Part shown: positions 35,981 through 43,376 of the stretch, in pieces
Position numbering within the stretch: position 1 is the first letter of the stretch
Layout: the number at the start of each line of letters is the position of its first letter
Source: Bifidobacterium gallicum DSM 20093 = LMG 11596
GTDB taxonomy: Bacteria > Actinomycetota > Actinomycetes > Actinomycetales > Bifidobacteriaceae
Reading direction: 5' to 3'
Length of the DNA: 64,000 bases
NCBI RefSeq assembly: GCF_000741205.1
Contig: NZ_JGYW01000005.1
Location: 1-64,000 of the forward strand
Notes under the pieces: generated by a model
What the model saw: the letters and a program-made list of their open reading frames with translations, nothing else
Databases searched by the model: none
Told to the model about the DNA's origin: nothing
Program-made: the position numbers and the translations under genes

Positions 35981-36742
35981 ATGACGGTGACGCAAACCGC
36001 CAGACGCGATCAGCTGGGTGATTTCGCCCCTGATTTCGCCCATTTCAATGACGATGTGTTGTTTGGGCAGAATTGGAACATTCCTGGTATCGACATGAAG
36101 GCGCGATGCCTGATTACCGTAGTTGCGCTGATGAGCCAAGGTATTACCGACACATCACTCATCTATCATTTGCAAAACGCCAAGAACCATGGCGTGACAC
36201 GTGAAGAAATCGTTGCGGCGATTACGCATGTCGCGTTCTACGCGGGATGGCCGAAAGCGTGGGCTGTGTTCCGCTTGGCCAAAGACGTGTGGAACGAGCC
36301 TGCGGATCGGGCAGCCGACGCCAAAACACAGTTTGAATCCAGCATGATTTTTCCGATTGGCCAGCCGAATGACGCGTTTGCACAGTACTTCATCGGCCAG
36401 AGCTACCTGACGCCCTTAAGCACCGAACAAGTCAACATGTTCAACGTGTCGTTCGAGCCGGGATGCCGCAACAATTGGCATATTCACCATGCCGACCAAG
36501 GTGGCGGCCAGATTCTTATTGGCGTGGCCGGACGTGGCTTTGCGCAAATTGAGGGGCAGGACCCTATTGAAATGCTGCCGGGCACGTGCGTGAACATTCC
36601 CGCCAACACCAAGCATTGGCATGGTGCCGCTCCTGACAGTTGGTTTGCCCATCTTGCTGTGGAAGTTCCCGGGACGAACACGAGCAATGAATGGCTCGAA
36701 CCGGTTGACGACGCCGAATATCTCGCGGCGACCGCCCGTTAA
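35981..36742 (+). CDS. Carboxymuconolactone decarboxylase-like and cupin two-domain protein
   Basis: This 253-residue protein has an N-terminal CMD/AhpD-like domain (about 10-110: MKARCLITVVALMSQG, EEIVAAITHVAFYAGWPKAW) and a C-terminal cupin (about 140-240). The cupin has the metal-binding histidines in NNWHIHHADQGG and KHWHGAAPDSW. The CxxC redox pair of AhpD is absent. Such fusions are common in gut bacteria beside alpha/beta hydrolases or flavodoxins; the reaction is not established. AAGGAG lies seven bases before the ATG. A TAACGG-TT-CCGTTA dyad at 35937-35950 may be an operator. The hydrolase that would be its natural neighbour is only a remnant. Confidence 0.85.
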   Translation: MTVTQTARRDQLGDFAPDFAHFNDDVLFGQNWNIPGIDMKARCLITVVALMSQGITDTSLIYHLQNAKNHGVTREEIVAAITHVAFYAGWPKAWAVFRLAKDVWNEPADRAADAKTQFESSMIFPIGQPNDAFAQYFIGQSYLTPLSTEQVNMFNVSFEPGCRNNWHIHHADQGGGQILIGVAGRGFAQIEGQDPIEMLPGTCVNIPANTKHWHGAAPDSWFAHLAVEVPGTNTSNEWLEPVDDAEYLAATAR

Positions 36743-36875
36743 CCATGGGCAGTGTCCGCAGCCTGGCGGTGCGCTGGCTTCAGCGTGTGCTCAGCTGCTT
36801 GCAAGGCTCAATATGAACCGCCTCCTGGGATGGATAGCATCCCTATGCCATCAAGTACGTGTATCCATAACACGC

Positions 36876-38066
36876 CTATACAATTTGGTTGAAATACTGC
36901 TCCAGCCTGTGGAGTGCCTCAATCACAATGGATTGCGGGCAAGCGACGTTCATGCGCAAAAAGGCTTCGGTGGGGCCTCCATATTGGGCTCCGTTCGTAA
37001 CAAACAATCCGGTGGTGCGGCGAATATCATCCGCCAATGTCACGCCTTGTGCCAAGGCAGGCATCAATGCTGTGCAATCCAGCCATAACACGTAGGTGGC
37101 TCGCGACGGAATCAGCCGAATCTGTGCAAGACGCTCGGCGAGATAGTCGCGCACCAATTGCTTGTTTTCCGCCACATATTCCCTCATCGCATCCAACCAT
37201 GATTCACCCTCATTGAATGCCGCGACCGTGGCCTGAACCGCAAACGCGTTGACATCGCACACCTGATCGACTTGCAACGCATGATGTACGCGCTTACACA
37301 AGGATGCATCCGGCACCACGGCGCAGGCCGACAACAATCCGGCGATATTGAACGCTTTGGTGGGGGAGACGCACATGATCGTGTTGGATTTGAATCGATC
37401 GTCGAGCGAGAGCAACGGCACATACGCAACACCTGGGTCGGTGATATCGCAATGGATGCTGTCTTCAAGAATCATGACCCCATGGCGCACACACAGCTCT
37501 CCGATACGCTGCAATGTGGTGGCATCCCAGATTTTGCCAATCGGATTGTGCGGGTTGCACAGAATCATCATAGTGGTGTTCGGATCGGCGAGCTTGGCTT
37601 CCAAATCCTCAAAATCAATGGAATATTCGCCGGTCTGCGCATCATAGCGCAACGGACTATCTACCAGGTTGCGATTATTGTTGTGGATCACATTGAAAAA
37701 GATGTTGTACACCGGGGTCTGCACGAGCACATTGTCACCGGGCGCGGTGAATTCGCGAACGCAACTGGACAGGATCGGAATGACCCCTGTGGCGAAATTG
37801 AGCCATTCGGGCTGTAACTCCAGCTGGTGGCGTCGTGACCACCAGTGCACATAGGACTGAGCCCAATCTTCATCAATAACCGAATACCCGAAAATGCCAT
37901 GGGCAGCACGTTGTTGGACCGCCTCAAGAATCGATGGAGCGGCGCGGAAATCCATGTCGGCTACCCACAACGGCAGTTCGCCATCATCAATGCTCCACTT
38001 CAGGGAATTCGTGCCACTGCGGTCAACAGGTTCATCAAACCATGCGCGCTGTTGTGGTGTCATCAT
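36876..38066 (-). CDS. MalY/PatB-type PLP-dependent cystathionine beta-lyase
   Basis: This 396-residue fold type I PLP enzyme of the MalY/PatB group cleaves cystathionine or related C-S bonds to homocysteine, pyruvate and ammonia. The PLP lysine is in SPTKAFNIAG. The cofactor-ring Asp is in LEDSIHCDI, and the substrate pocket residues are in PVYNIFF and NPHNPIGK. The N-terminal WVADMDF motif is diagnostic of the group. The start at 38066 has AGGAAGG just upstream; the ATG at 38063 is equally possible. It is convergent with the CMD-cupin gene and divergent from the CDGSH gene. It may serve methionine synthesis. Confidence 0.88.
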   Translation of the reverse strand: MMTPQQRAWFDEPVDRSGTNSLKWSIDDGELPLWVADMDFRAAPSILEAVQQRAAHGIFGYSVIDEDWAQSYVHWWSRRHQLELQPEWLNFATGVIPILSSCVREFTAPGDNVLVQTPVYNIFFNVIHNNNRNLVDSPLRYDAQTGEYSIDFEDLEAKLADPNTTMMILCNPHNPIGKIWDATTLQRIGELCVRHGVMILEDSIHCDITDPGVAYVPLLSLDDRFKSNTIMCVSPTKAFNIAGLLSACAVVPDASLCKRVHHALQVDQVCDVNAFAVQATVAAFNEGESWLDAMREYVAENKQLVRDYLAERLAQIRLIPSRATYVLWLDCTALMPALAQGVTLADDIRRTTGLFVTNGAQYGGPTEAFLRMNVACPQSIVIEALHRLEQYFNQIV

Positions 38067-38303
38067 TCACCTTCCTGTCTTGCCATAGGGCTGTTGTGCG
38101 GATACGCGCCCAGCCTAACGGCCGACAATGTCCAACATGTCACCAGCACATTGCCTACCGCTATGTCAAGCCGGTTGGCCGGGTTCAACCCTTGAAGTGC
38201 AGCGTTTGAGCGGTATTCCCGCTATCGGTGAACCTGATTGTGCACGAGTAACGTCACTTATAACCATCAATGCTTCAGGCATAGTCATAGTAAGGAATCA
38301 GCA

Positions 38304-39164
38304 ATGAGCGATTGGATTAGGACGGGAACCAAACGGTCCCATGATGTACCGTCAAGTGCCACTACAACCGTGTCGGGACGCAATATGTCGGCCAAGCATC
38401 ACAGTGACGTGACCGATGAACGGCCATCCATCACGATCACGAAGAATGGCCCTTATATTGTGCGTGGCGAAGTGCGCATTGTTGAGGATGCGATTGTGCC
38501 GGCACCCGATGGCATGCATATGCAATACAACCGTATTCGCGAATTCACCACGCAGCCCGGACGCCCGGTGGCATTGTGCCGGTGTGGAACCTCGGCGAAC
38601 CCGCCATTTTGTGATGGCTCCCATGTCAAGAACGGGTTTGATGGCACCGAAGTTGCCGATCGTCGCCCCTACGACGAGCGTGCGGGCCTCTATGAAGGTC
38701 CTGTGGTTTCGATGGGTGATGACGAGCGGTGTGCTTTTGCGCGCATGTGCCACCAACTTGGTTCCGAAGCCTGGACGCTTACTGAGCAAAGCACTGATGA
38801 ACGTGATGTAAGCGCCGCCATTGCCGGCGCATGGAACTGTCCGACGGGCCGCCTGGTTTCGTTCAACAATGCCACAGGCAAACCGTATGAGCAGGACTTC
38901 ACGCCGACCATTGTCATTCTTGAGGATGTGCAGGAAGGCTATTCAGCGCCTCTGTTTGTGGCCGGTGATATCGCATTGATCAGTGCTGATGGTACGGAAT
39001 ATGAGCGCCGCAACCGGTATGCATTATGCCGTTGCGGCAATACGCAGAACTCGCCGTTCTGCGATGCCATGCATATCAACGTGCAATTCCGCGACAATTC
39101 GCCAGTCTGGGACGGCCAAACGGGTGAACTTGATCCGATGTTCGCCTACAATCCGCGTCCGTGA
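38304..39164 (+). CDS. Protein with two CDGSH iron-sulfur domains
   Basis: This 286-residue protein carries two mitoNEET-type CDGSH motifs, each with three Cys and one His to bind a 2Fe-2S cluster: CRCGTSANPPFCDGSH in the middle and CRCGNTQNSPFCDAMH near the C-terminus. The second has AM in place of GS but keeps all ligands. Between them lies a segment with CAFARMCHQ that is typical of this bacterial family. The first ~60 residues are polar and low in structure. The role is probably redox or cluster transfer. AAGGAA is six bases before the ATG at 38304; a longer frame reaches 38238. It is convergent with asnS. Confidence 0.88.
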   Translation: MSDWIRTGTKRSHDVPSSATTTVSGRNMSAKHHSDVTDERPSITITKNGPYIVRGEVRIVEDAIVPAPDGMHMQYNRIREFTTQPGRPVALCRCGTSANPPFCDGSHVKNGFDGTEVADRRPYDERAGLYEGPVVSMGDDERCAFARMCHQLGSEAWTLTEQSTDERDVSAAIAGAWNCPTGRLVSFNNATGKPYEQDFTPTIVILEDVQEGYSAPLFVAGDIALISADGTEYERRNRYALCRCGNTQNSPFCDAMHINVQFRDNSPVWDGQTGELDPMFAYNPRP

Positions 39165-39224
39165 TCTCGCTTGAGAATGAGACGCGGTGCGCAGCCTGTG
39201 AGCAACGTGCCTGACAATACGGTT

Positions 39225-39256
39225 AAGGGGGCTCCTGCGTTGGCAGGAGCCCCCTT
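39225..39256. terminator. Bidirectional terminator between the CDGSH gene and asnS
   Basis: A 14-bp GC-rich perfect stem (AAGGGGGCTCCTGC with GCAGGAGCCCCCTT) with a four-base loop separates the two convergent genes. Confidence 0.88.
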
Positions 39257-39284
39257 GGCATGTGTGGGTATGCAGAAATAAGTA

Positions 39285-40688
39285 TTAGAACTCGGCGTGA
39301 CCCACGGTGCGTGGGTGGGGCAGCACGTCGCGGATGTTGTCGACACCGGTCAAATACATGACGAGACGTTCAAAACCGAGACCGAAGCCGGCGTGCTCGA
39401 CGGTGCCGTAGCGACGCAAATCAAGATAATACCGGTACTGTTCCTTATCCATGCCGAGTTCGTCGATGCGGCGTTCCAGCACTTCAAGACGTTCCTCACG
39501 CTGGGAGCCGCCAATGATCTCACCAATGCCTGGCACGAGGCAGTCCACGGCGGCCACAGTCTTGCCGTCATCGTTCAAACGCATGTAGAACGCCTTGATA
39601 CCGGCAGGATAATCGGTGACGAATGTGGGTTTGCCAAAATGCTGTTCCGTCAAATACCGCTCATGCTCAGTCTGCAGATCGACGCCCCACTTGACCGGGT
39701 ATTCAAACTTGTGGTCGTCAGCTACGGCCTGCTCAAGAATGGCGATCGCATCCGTGTAAGTGACGCGCGCGAAATCAGACGTGGCGACGTGGCGCAAGCG
39801 TTCGAGCAAACCCTTGTCCACGAACCGGTTGAGCATGTTCAGCTCGTCAGCGCACTGTTCAAGCACTGTGGTGATGACGGACTGCAACATGGCTTGGGCC
39901 AGATCCATATCGTCATTGAGGTCGGCGAAAGCCATTTCAGGCTCAACCATCCAGAACTCGGCGGCGTGACGTTTCGTGTTGGAATCTTCAGCGCGGAACG
40001 TGGGACCGAACGTATAGACATCACCAAACGCCATTGCGAAATTCTCGGCGTTGAGCTGACCGGAAACCGTCAGGCTGGCGGGCTTGCCAAAGAAATCCCG
40101 GCTCCAATCAATCGTGCCATCCTCGTTGAGCGGAGGATTGGTCATGTCGAGCGTGGTGACGCGGAACATCTCACCGGCGCCTTCAGCGTCGTTCGTGGTG
40201 ATGATGGGCGTATTGACATACACAAACCCGCGTGACTGGAAGAACTCATGAATGGCCATTGCCGCAACCGAACGGATGCGGAACACGGCGCGGAACAGGT
40301 TCGTGCGCGGGCGGATATGCTGGATCGTACGCAAAAACTCCGTCGTCGCACGCTTCTTCTGCAACGGATAATCCGGGGACGAAGCGCCAAGCACCTCAAT
40401 GGATTGCGCGGCGATTTCAAACGGCTGCTTGGCGTCCGGCGTGAGTTTGAGCTCACCGGTGACCTTGAGCGAAGCGCCCGTATTCTGCGCGGCGATATCG
40501 TCATAGTTCGCCAATGTCTCACGGTTCATTACCACTTGGACGTCGTTGAAGCAACTGCCGTCGTTGAGGATGACGAAACCGAAGTTTTTCATATCGCGAA
40601 TCGAACGGACCCAACCGCAGACGGTGACTGTGGTACCGCCCAGCTGCTGGCTGTTGGCGAATAGTTGCGCAATAGGCGTGCGCTTCAT
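39285..40688 (-). CDS. asnS: Asparaginyl-tRNA synthetase
   Basis: This 467-residue class IIb synthetase charges tRNA-Asn. The N-terminal OB-fold anticodon-binding domain starts [12 protein letters not shown]. The catalytic domain has motif 2 FRAED and motif 3 [13 protein letters not shown], followed by the C-terminal [13 protein letters not shown], which is typical of AsnRS and not AspRS. The start at 40688 (MKRTPIAQ) is six bases after AAAGGAG; the longer frame to 40748 is rejected. A direct AsnRS means that tRNA-Asn need not be made by transamidation alone. The 271 bases between asnS and the next gene hold no gene I can see. Confidence 0.96.
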   Translation of the reverse strand: MKRTPIAQLFANSQQLGGTTVTVCGWVRSIRDMKNFGFVILNDGSCFNDVQVVMNRETLANYDDIAAQNTGASLKVTGELKLTPDAKQPFEIAAQSIEVLGASSPDYPLQKKRATTEFLRTIQHIRPRTNLFRAVFRIRSVAAMAIHEFFQSRGFVYVNTPIITTNDAEGAGEMFRVTTLDMTNPPLNEDGTIDWSRDFFGKPASLTVSGQLNAENFAMAFGDVYTFGPTFRAEDSNTKRHAAEFWMVEPEMAFADLNDDMDLAQAMLQSVITTVLEQCADELNMLNRFVDKGLLERLRHVATSDFARVTYTDAIAILEQAVADDHKFEYPVKWGVDLQTEHERYLTEQHFGKPTFVTDYPAGIKAFYMRLNDDGKTVAAVDCLVPGIGEIIGGSQREERLEVLERRIDELGMDKEQYRYYLDLRRYGTVEHAGFGLGFERLVMYLTGVDNIRDVLPHPRTVGHAEF

Positions 40689-40959
40689 GGCATGCTCCTT
40701 TAAGCATTGAGTGCATTTGATGCATTGGACAAGCGGAGCAGATGACAACCCGCTTGACCTTCGACGACCTCATCGTAGCGCGCATGGCATCTGCTGCCAC
40801 GTACATCTGTAGCCGATAGTGTGTCGGGGGTAATAGTTGTTGGATTAGCGTATACAGGCCCATACGAGCACTGCACAAACCCATACGGGCGCTGCGCGCA
40901 GCAGCCGTTGATCAGCCGCAATGCCGTGTCGCAAAGCATCCCCGGCTGACCCCAAGGAT

Positions 40960-41955
40960 CTATAAATCAATGTGTTCAAAATGCGTGACAGCATAATGCG
41001 TAATGGCCAAGCGAATCAACAAAATGATCACAATGACCACCACAATGGGCAGCCAAAACTGTGACGTGCGCGTACCATCAAGATACGCCACAGCAGCAGC
41101 ACCGAGCACAGCGATAATGCTGGCCAAACGACCCAGGTTCATATCCCAATCACACAATGTCTTTTCACGGATGGACGCATGGCTCGGAATGCCATCGGCG
41201 TTGGCATGCTTACGTTCCTTGTAAATCTCATAAATATTGGCAAACCGCAATGATGAAAAATTGTAAAGCTTGACGTTGCAGCGGCCCAGCCAGCATCCGC
41301 AATACACAATCACCCATGCGCCAATAGCTATGGCCGTTTTACGCAACCCTTCCACCAAATACATCGGCCAGCCAGCATTGCTGGCCATGTGCAGCAGCAC
41401 GAAAGCAATGAGCATGAACGCAATCGAAGCCAACACGCCAAGGACATGCGCGATACGCATGCTACGGCGCCGTTCCTTCGGGTAACGGAATGTAAGACGA
41501 GGAAACGCCTCATGATATTGCGCGTTATCCTCCGAAGCGTTACGCAACATGAACATGCCGATAGCGGCAATCACAATGAACACCAGAAACGATTCGGGAT
41601 GGGACTGATGCTTCGACAGCTGGATCAATTCATGGCTTTCATGGGCGATCAGCTCATCAATCCAATCCACCACACGGCGCACATCCTCACTGTTGTCTTG
41701 GGGCAACAACCCCATGAAATCAGCGGTTGCCGCGCCCATAATAATCAACCCCAAACCATTGGCCATGCCAAAAGCGCGTCGACGCGCATGCCACTCATAG
41801 CCAATGCGCATGTCATCAAGGTGCGGATGGCCATGAGTGGTCTCATTGAGGCTGCCAGCATGCGCTGACGGCTGATCGCGTTGTGGAACGTGCGGCTGAG
41901 GTGTGCGCGTAGGGACATCTGGATGTCGCGCCGCCTCGCGATGTGCAGTAGTCAT
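40960..41955 (-). CDS. Membrane protein of unknown function
   Basis: This 331-residue protein has a polar, His- and Pro-rich N-terminal region (about 1-60) and then five or six hydrophobic helices (GMANGLGLIIMGAATADF, FLVFIVIAAIGMFML, IAFMLIAFVLLHM, and two close to the C-terminus). Between them are soluble loops with many charges, including a loop of about 50 residues (FSSLRFANIYEIYKERKH). No family motif is recognised. AAGGAA is six bases before the start at 41955. It stands alone upstream of asnS on the same strand. The 41956-42180 stretch beyond it holds no gene I can support. Confidence 0.7.
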   Translation of the reverse strand: MTTAHREAARHPDVPTRTPQPHVPQRDQPSAHAGSLNETTHGHPHLDDMRIGYEWHARRRAFGMANGLGLIIMGAATADFMGLLPQDNSEDVRRVVDWIDELIAHESHELIQLSKHQSHPESFLVFIVIAAIGMFMLRNASEDNAQYHEAFPRLTFRYPKERRRSMRIAHVLGVLASIAFMLIAFVLLHMASNAGWPMYLVEGLRKTAIAIGAWVIVYCGCWLGRCNVKLYNFSSLRFANIYEIYKERKHANADGIPSHASIREKTLCDWDMNLGRLASIIAVLGAAAVAYLDGTRTSQFWLPIVVVIVIILLIRLAITHYAVTHFEHIDL

Positions 41956-42180
41956 GATGGTTCCTTACCAGTAAAAAAACGAATGACAGTACTACCTTCC
42001 AATGTACGTGGCAGGGCCAAGCCATGCGGCGTTCCTTGGTATCAGCGCAAAAATCAAGCATCATGAATTACTCCCTAGTACCCAGCACTATGCACCACCA
42101 TGCATATGCAACAGCGCATTGCATAATGAGCCGATAGCTCTATATGATCCTCAGTCATGGTTGACACACGGCCCACGCAT

Positions 42181-42208
42181 TTGCAATCTTGAACGTGCCG
42201 TGTATACT
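42181..42208 (+). promoter_or_regulatory. Promoter of the structured leader RNA
   Basis: TTGCAA (42181-42186) and a good TATACT (42203-42208) are 16 bases apart, directly before a highly structured non-coding stretch. A consensus TTGACA at 42161 lies further upstream and could serve a second start. Confidence 0.6.
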
Positions 42209-42214
42209 GATTCG

Positions 42215-42330
42215 CGGGAAGCCTAGGGTTGGGCTAGGCGAGAGGGGATCTTGGCTATAGGGGACTGGTTCCAGCACCGGACTTCCTCAGTTGTGGGTCG
42301 TTTTCCAACGGAAAGCGGCCCACAACTGCA
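42215..42330 (+). ncRNA. Candidate structured 5' leader RNA (riboswitch-like)
   Basis: About 115 bases between a good promoter and the small ORF at 42334 can fold into a closed domain. GGAAG (42217-42221) pairs with CTTCC (42282-42286). This encloses GCCTAG/CTAGGC (42221-42226 with 42234-42239) and a G-rich central part (GAGAGGGGATCTTGGC). It is followed by a strong hairpin CAGTTGTGGG/CCCACAACTG (42288-42297 with 42319-42328) with an inner TTTTCC/GGAAA stem. The last hairpin ends six bases before an ATG, so it could hide the start region or stop transcription. A few strings (CTAGGGTT, GACTGGTTC) recall the ykkC guanidine riboswitch, but the rest of that consensus is absent. Confidence 0.5.
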
Positions 42331-42333
42331 TAT

Positions 42334-42507
42334 ATGCACCGTTGTTTATGCATAGATATGCATGCGCGTGCCCTCAAACTAGGTGACGTCACTCGGTATG
42401 CCGCCAGCGCCGTTTTCTCACTGATAGAGGAGAATGGCAAATTATCAGGTTTTTCCCCACACAATATCGATACACTCATCGCAGAACCTCACATATCTAG
42501 GGGATGA
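42334..42507 (+). CDS. Small ORF overlapping the CmpB-like gene by ATGA
   Basis: This 57-residue frame starts at ATG 42334, or more likely at 42358 (49 residues, MHARALKLGDVTRYA). It ends in a TGA that shares ATGA with the start of the next gene at 42504. That overlap, and its place directly after the structured leader, point to translational coupling. Its middle (ALKLGDVTRYAASAVFSLIE) could form an amphipathic helix. No ribosome site is obvious for either start, and no family is recognised. It may be a real small protein, a regulatory leader peptide, or chance. Confidence 0.4.
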   Translation: MHRCLCIDMHARALKLGDVTRYAASAVFSLIEENGKLSGFSPHNIDTLIAEPHISRG

Positions 42508-43256
42508 GCGCGATGAACAACAGGCCAAATGATCACAACACATCCAACCGTCACCACCAGTACGGGCAAAGCGAACCCCATGACTCAGGAGAACCCGCCG
42601 CGCCCATAATCCACGACAACCTCAAACACGACGAGATAGGCTGGTTCCAACCACGCACCTGGGCATTCTGGCGCTCCCTAACCGTATGCCTCGCACTATT
42701 CAGCATCATCGGCCACTGGATGGAACTGCCATACTGCCTGACGATGAACCACTTCTTCGGCATCGTGTCACCCGATTACGCCGTATGGCACGACCCATGG
42801 TTCGTGCCGTACTGGGTATACGGCATCGGAGCCGTCGCCATGACACTCGTTATCGAACCGCTCAAAGAATGGATTGTCAACCGACGCAAAACACTATGGG
42901 GCGCCATATTCGAATCATTCATCCTCATGGTCGCGCTCGCGGCCGTACTTGAAACAGTGATCGGCCTGATTATCAATCAGCCCGACGCTAACGGCGTCTA
43001 TCCGTTCTGGGACAACTCCGTGTTGCCAGGCAACATCCTCAACCAGGGATGGATTGTCAACGACTTCTTCATCGGTTTGATGGCCACCGTGTACGTATGG
43101 GTGTTTTACCCGTTGATTTGCATGGGCTTTTACAAGCTCAGCGAGCGTTGGGCCAACATCGTGTTTGTGCTGGTCATGATTGCGTTCGCATTGTGCGTCA
43201 TCGCTTCCTACACGCCCGTATTTGGGGGCCCGTACGTCGCGCACATGCAGCAATGA
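42504..43256 (+). CDS. CmpB-like putative ABC-transporter-type membrane protein (PF06541-like)
   Basis: This 250-residue membrane protein has a polar N-terminal ~45 residues and then about six hydrophobic segments. The pattern, with a first helix ending in GHWMELPYC, a second region FWDNSVLPGNILNQGW, and helices rich in Trp and Tyr, resembles the CmpB/'putative ABC transporter permease' family, whose role is unknown. The ATG at 42504 overlaps the small ORF stop; an ATG at 42513 (MNNRPND) is also possible, with GGGG upstream. If the leader RNA at 42215 is a switch, this gene and the small ORF are its targets. Confidence 0.65.
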   Translation: MSAMNNRPNDHNTSNRHHQYGQSEPHDSGEPAAPIIHDNLKHDEIGWFQPRTWAFWRSLTVCLALFSIIGHWMELPYCLTMNHFFGIVSPDYAVWHDPWFVPYWVYGIGAVAMTLVIEPLKEWIVNRRKTLWGAIFESFILMVALAAVLETVIGLIINQPDANGVYPFWDNSVLPGNILNQGWIVNDFFIGLMATVYVWVFYPLICMGFYKLSERWANIVFVLVMIAFALCVIASYTPVFGGPYVAHMQQ

Positions 43257-43376
43257 GATACGCCGGCCAATTCCGGTTGCCCAGTCCAAGAGCATCGAGG
43301 CATGCTGGCTGTGATGGAGGCTTGGGCGTACACTACTTCGAGTTGAACTGTTCTCTATCCGGAAGGATTCGGATTC

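Noticed and set aside
42215-42330. Assignment of the leader as a ykkC/guanidine-I riboswitch
   Set aside because: Only short strings agree; the downstream conserved part of that riboswitch is not present.
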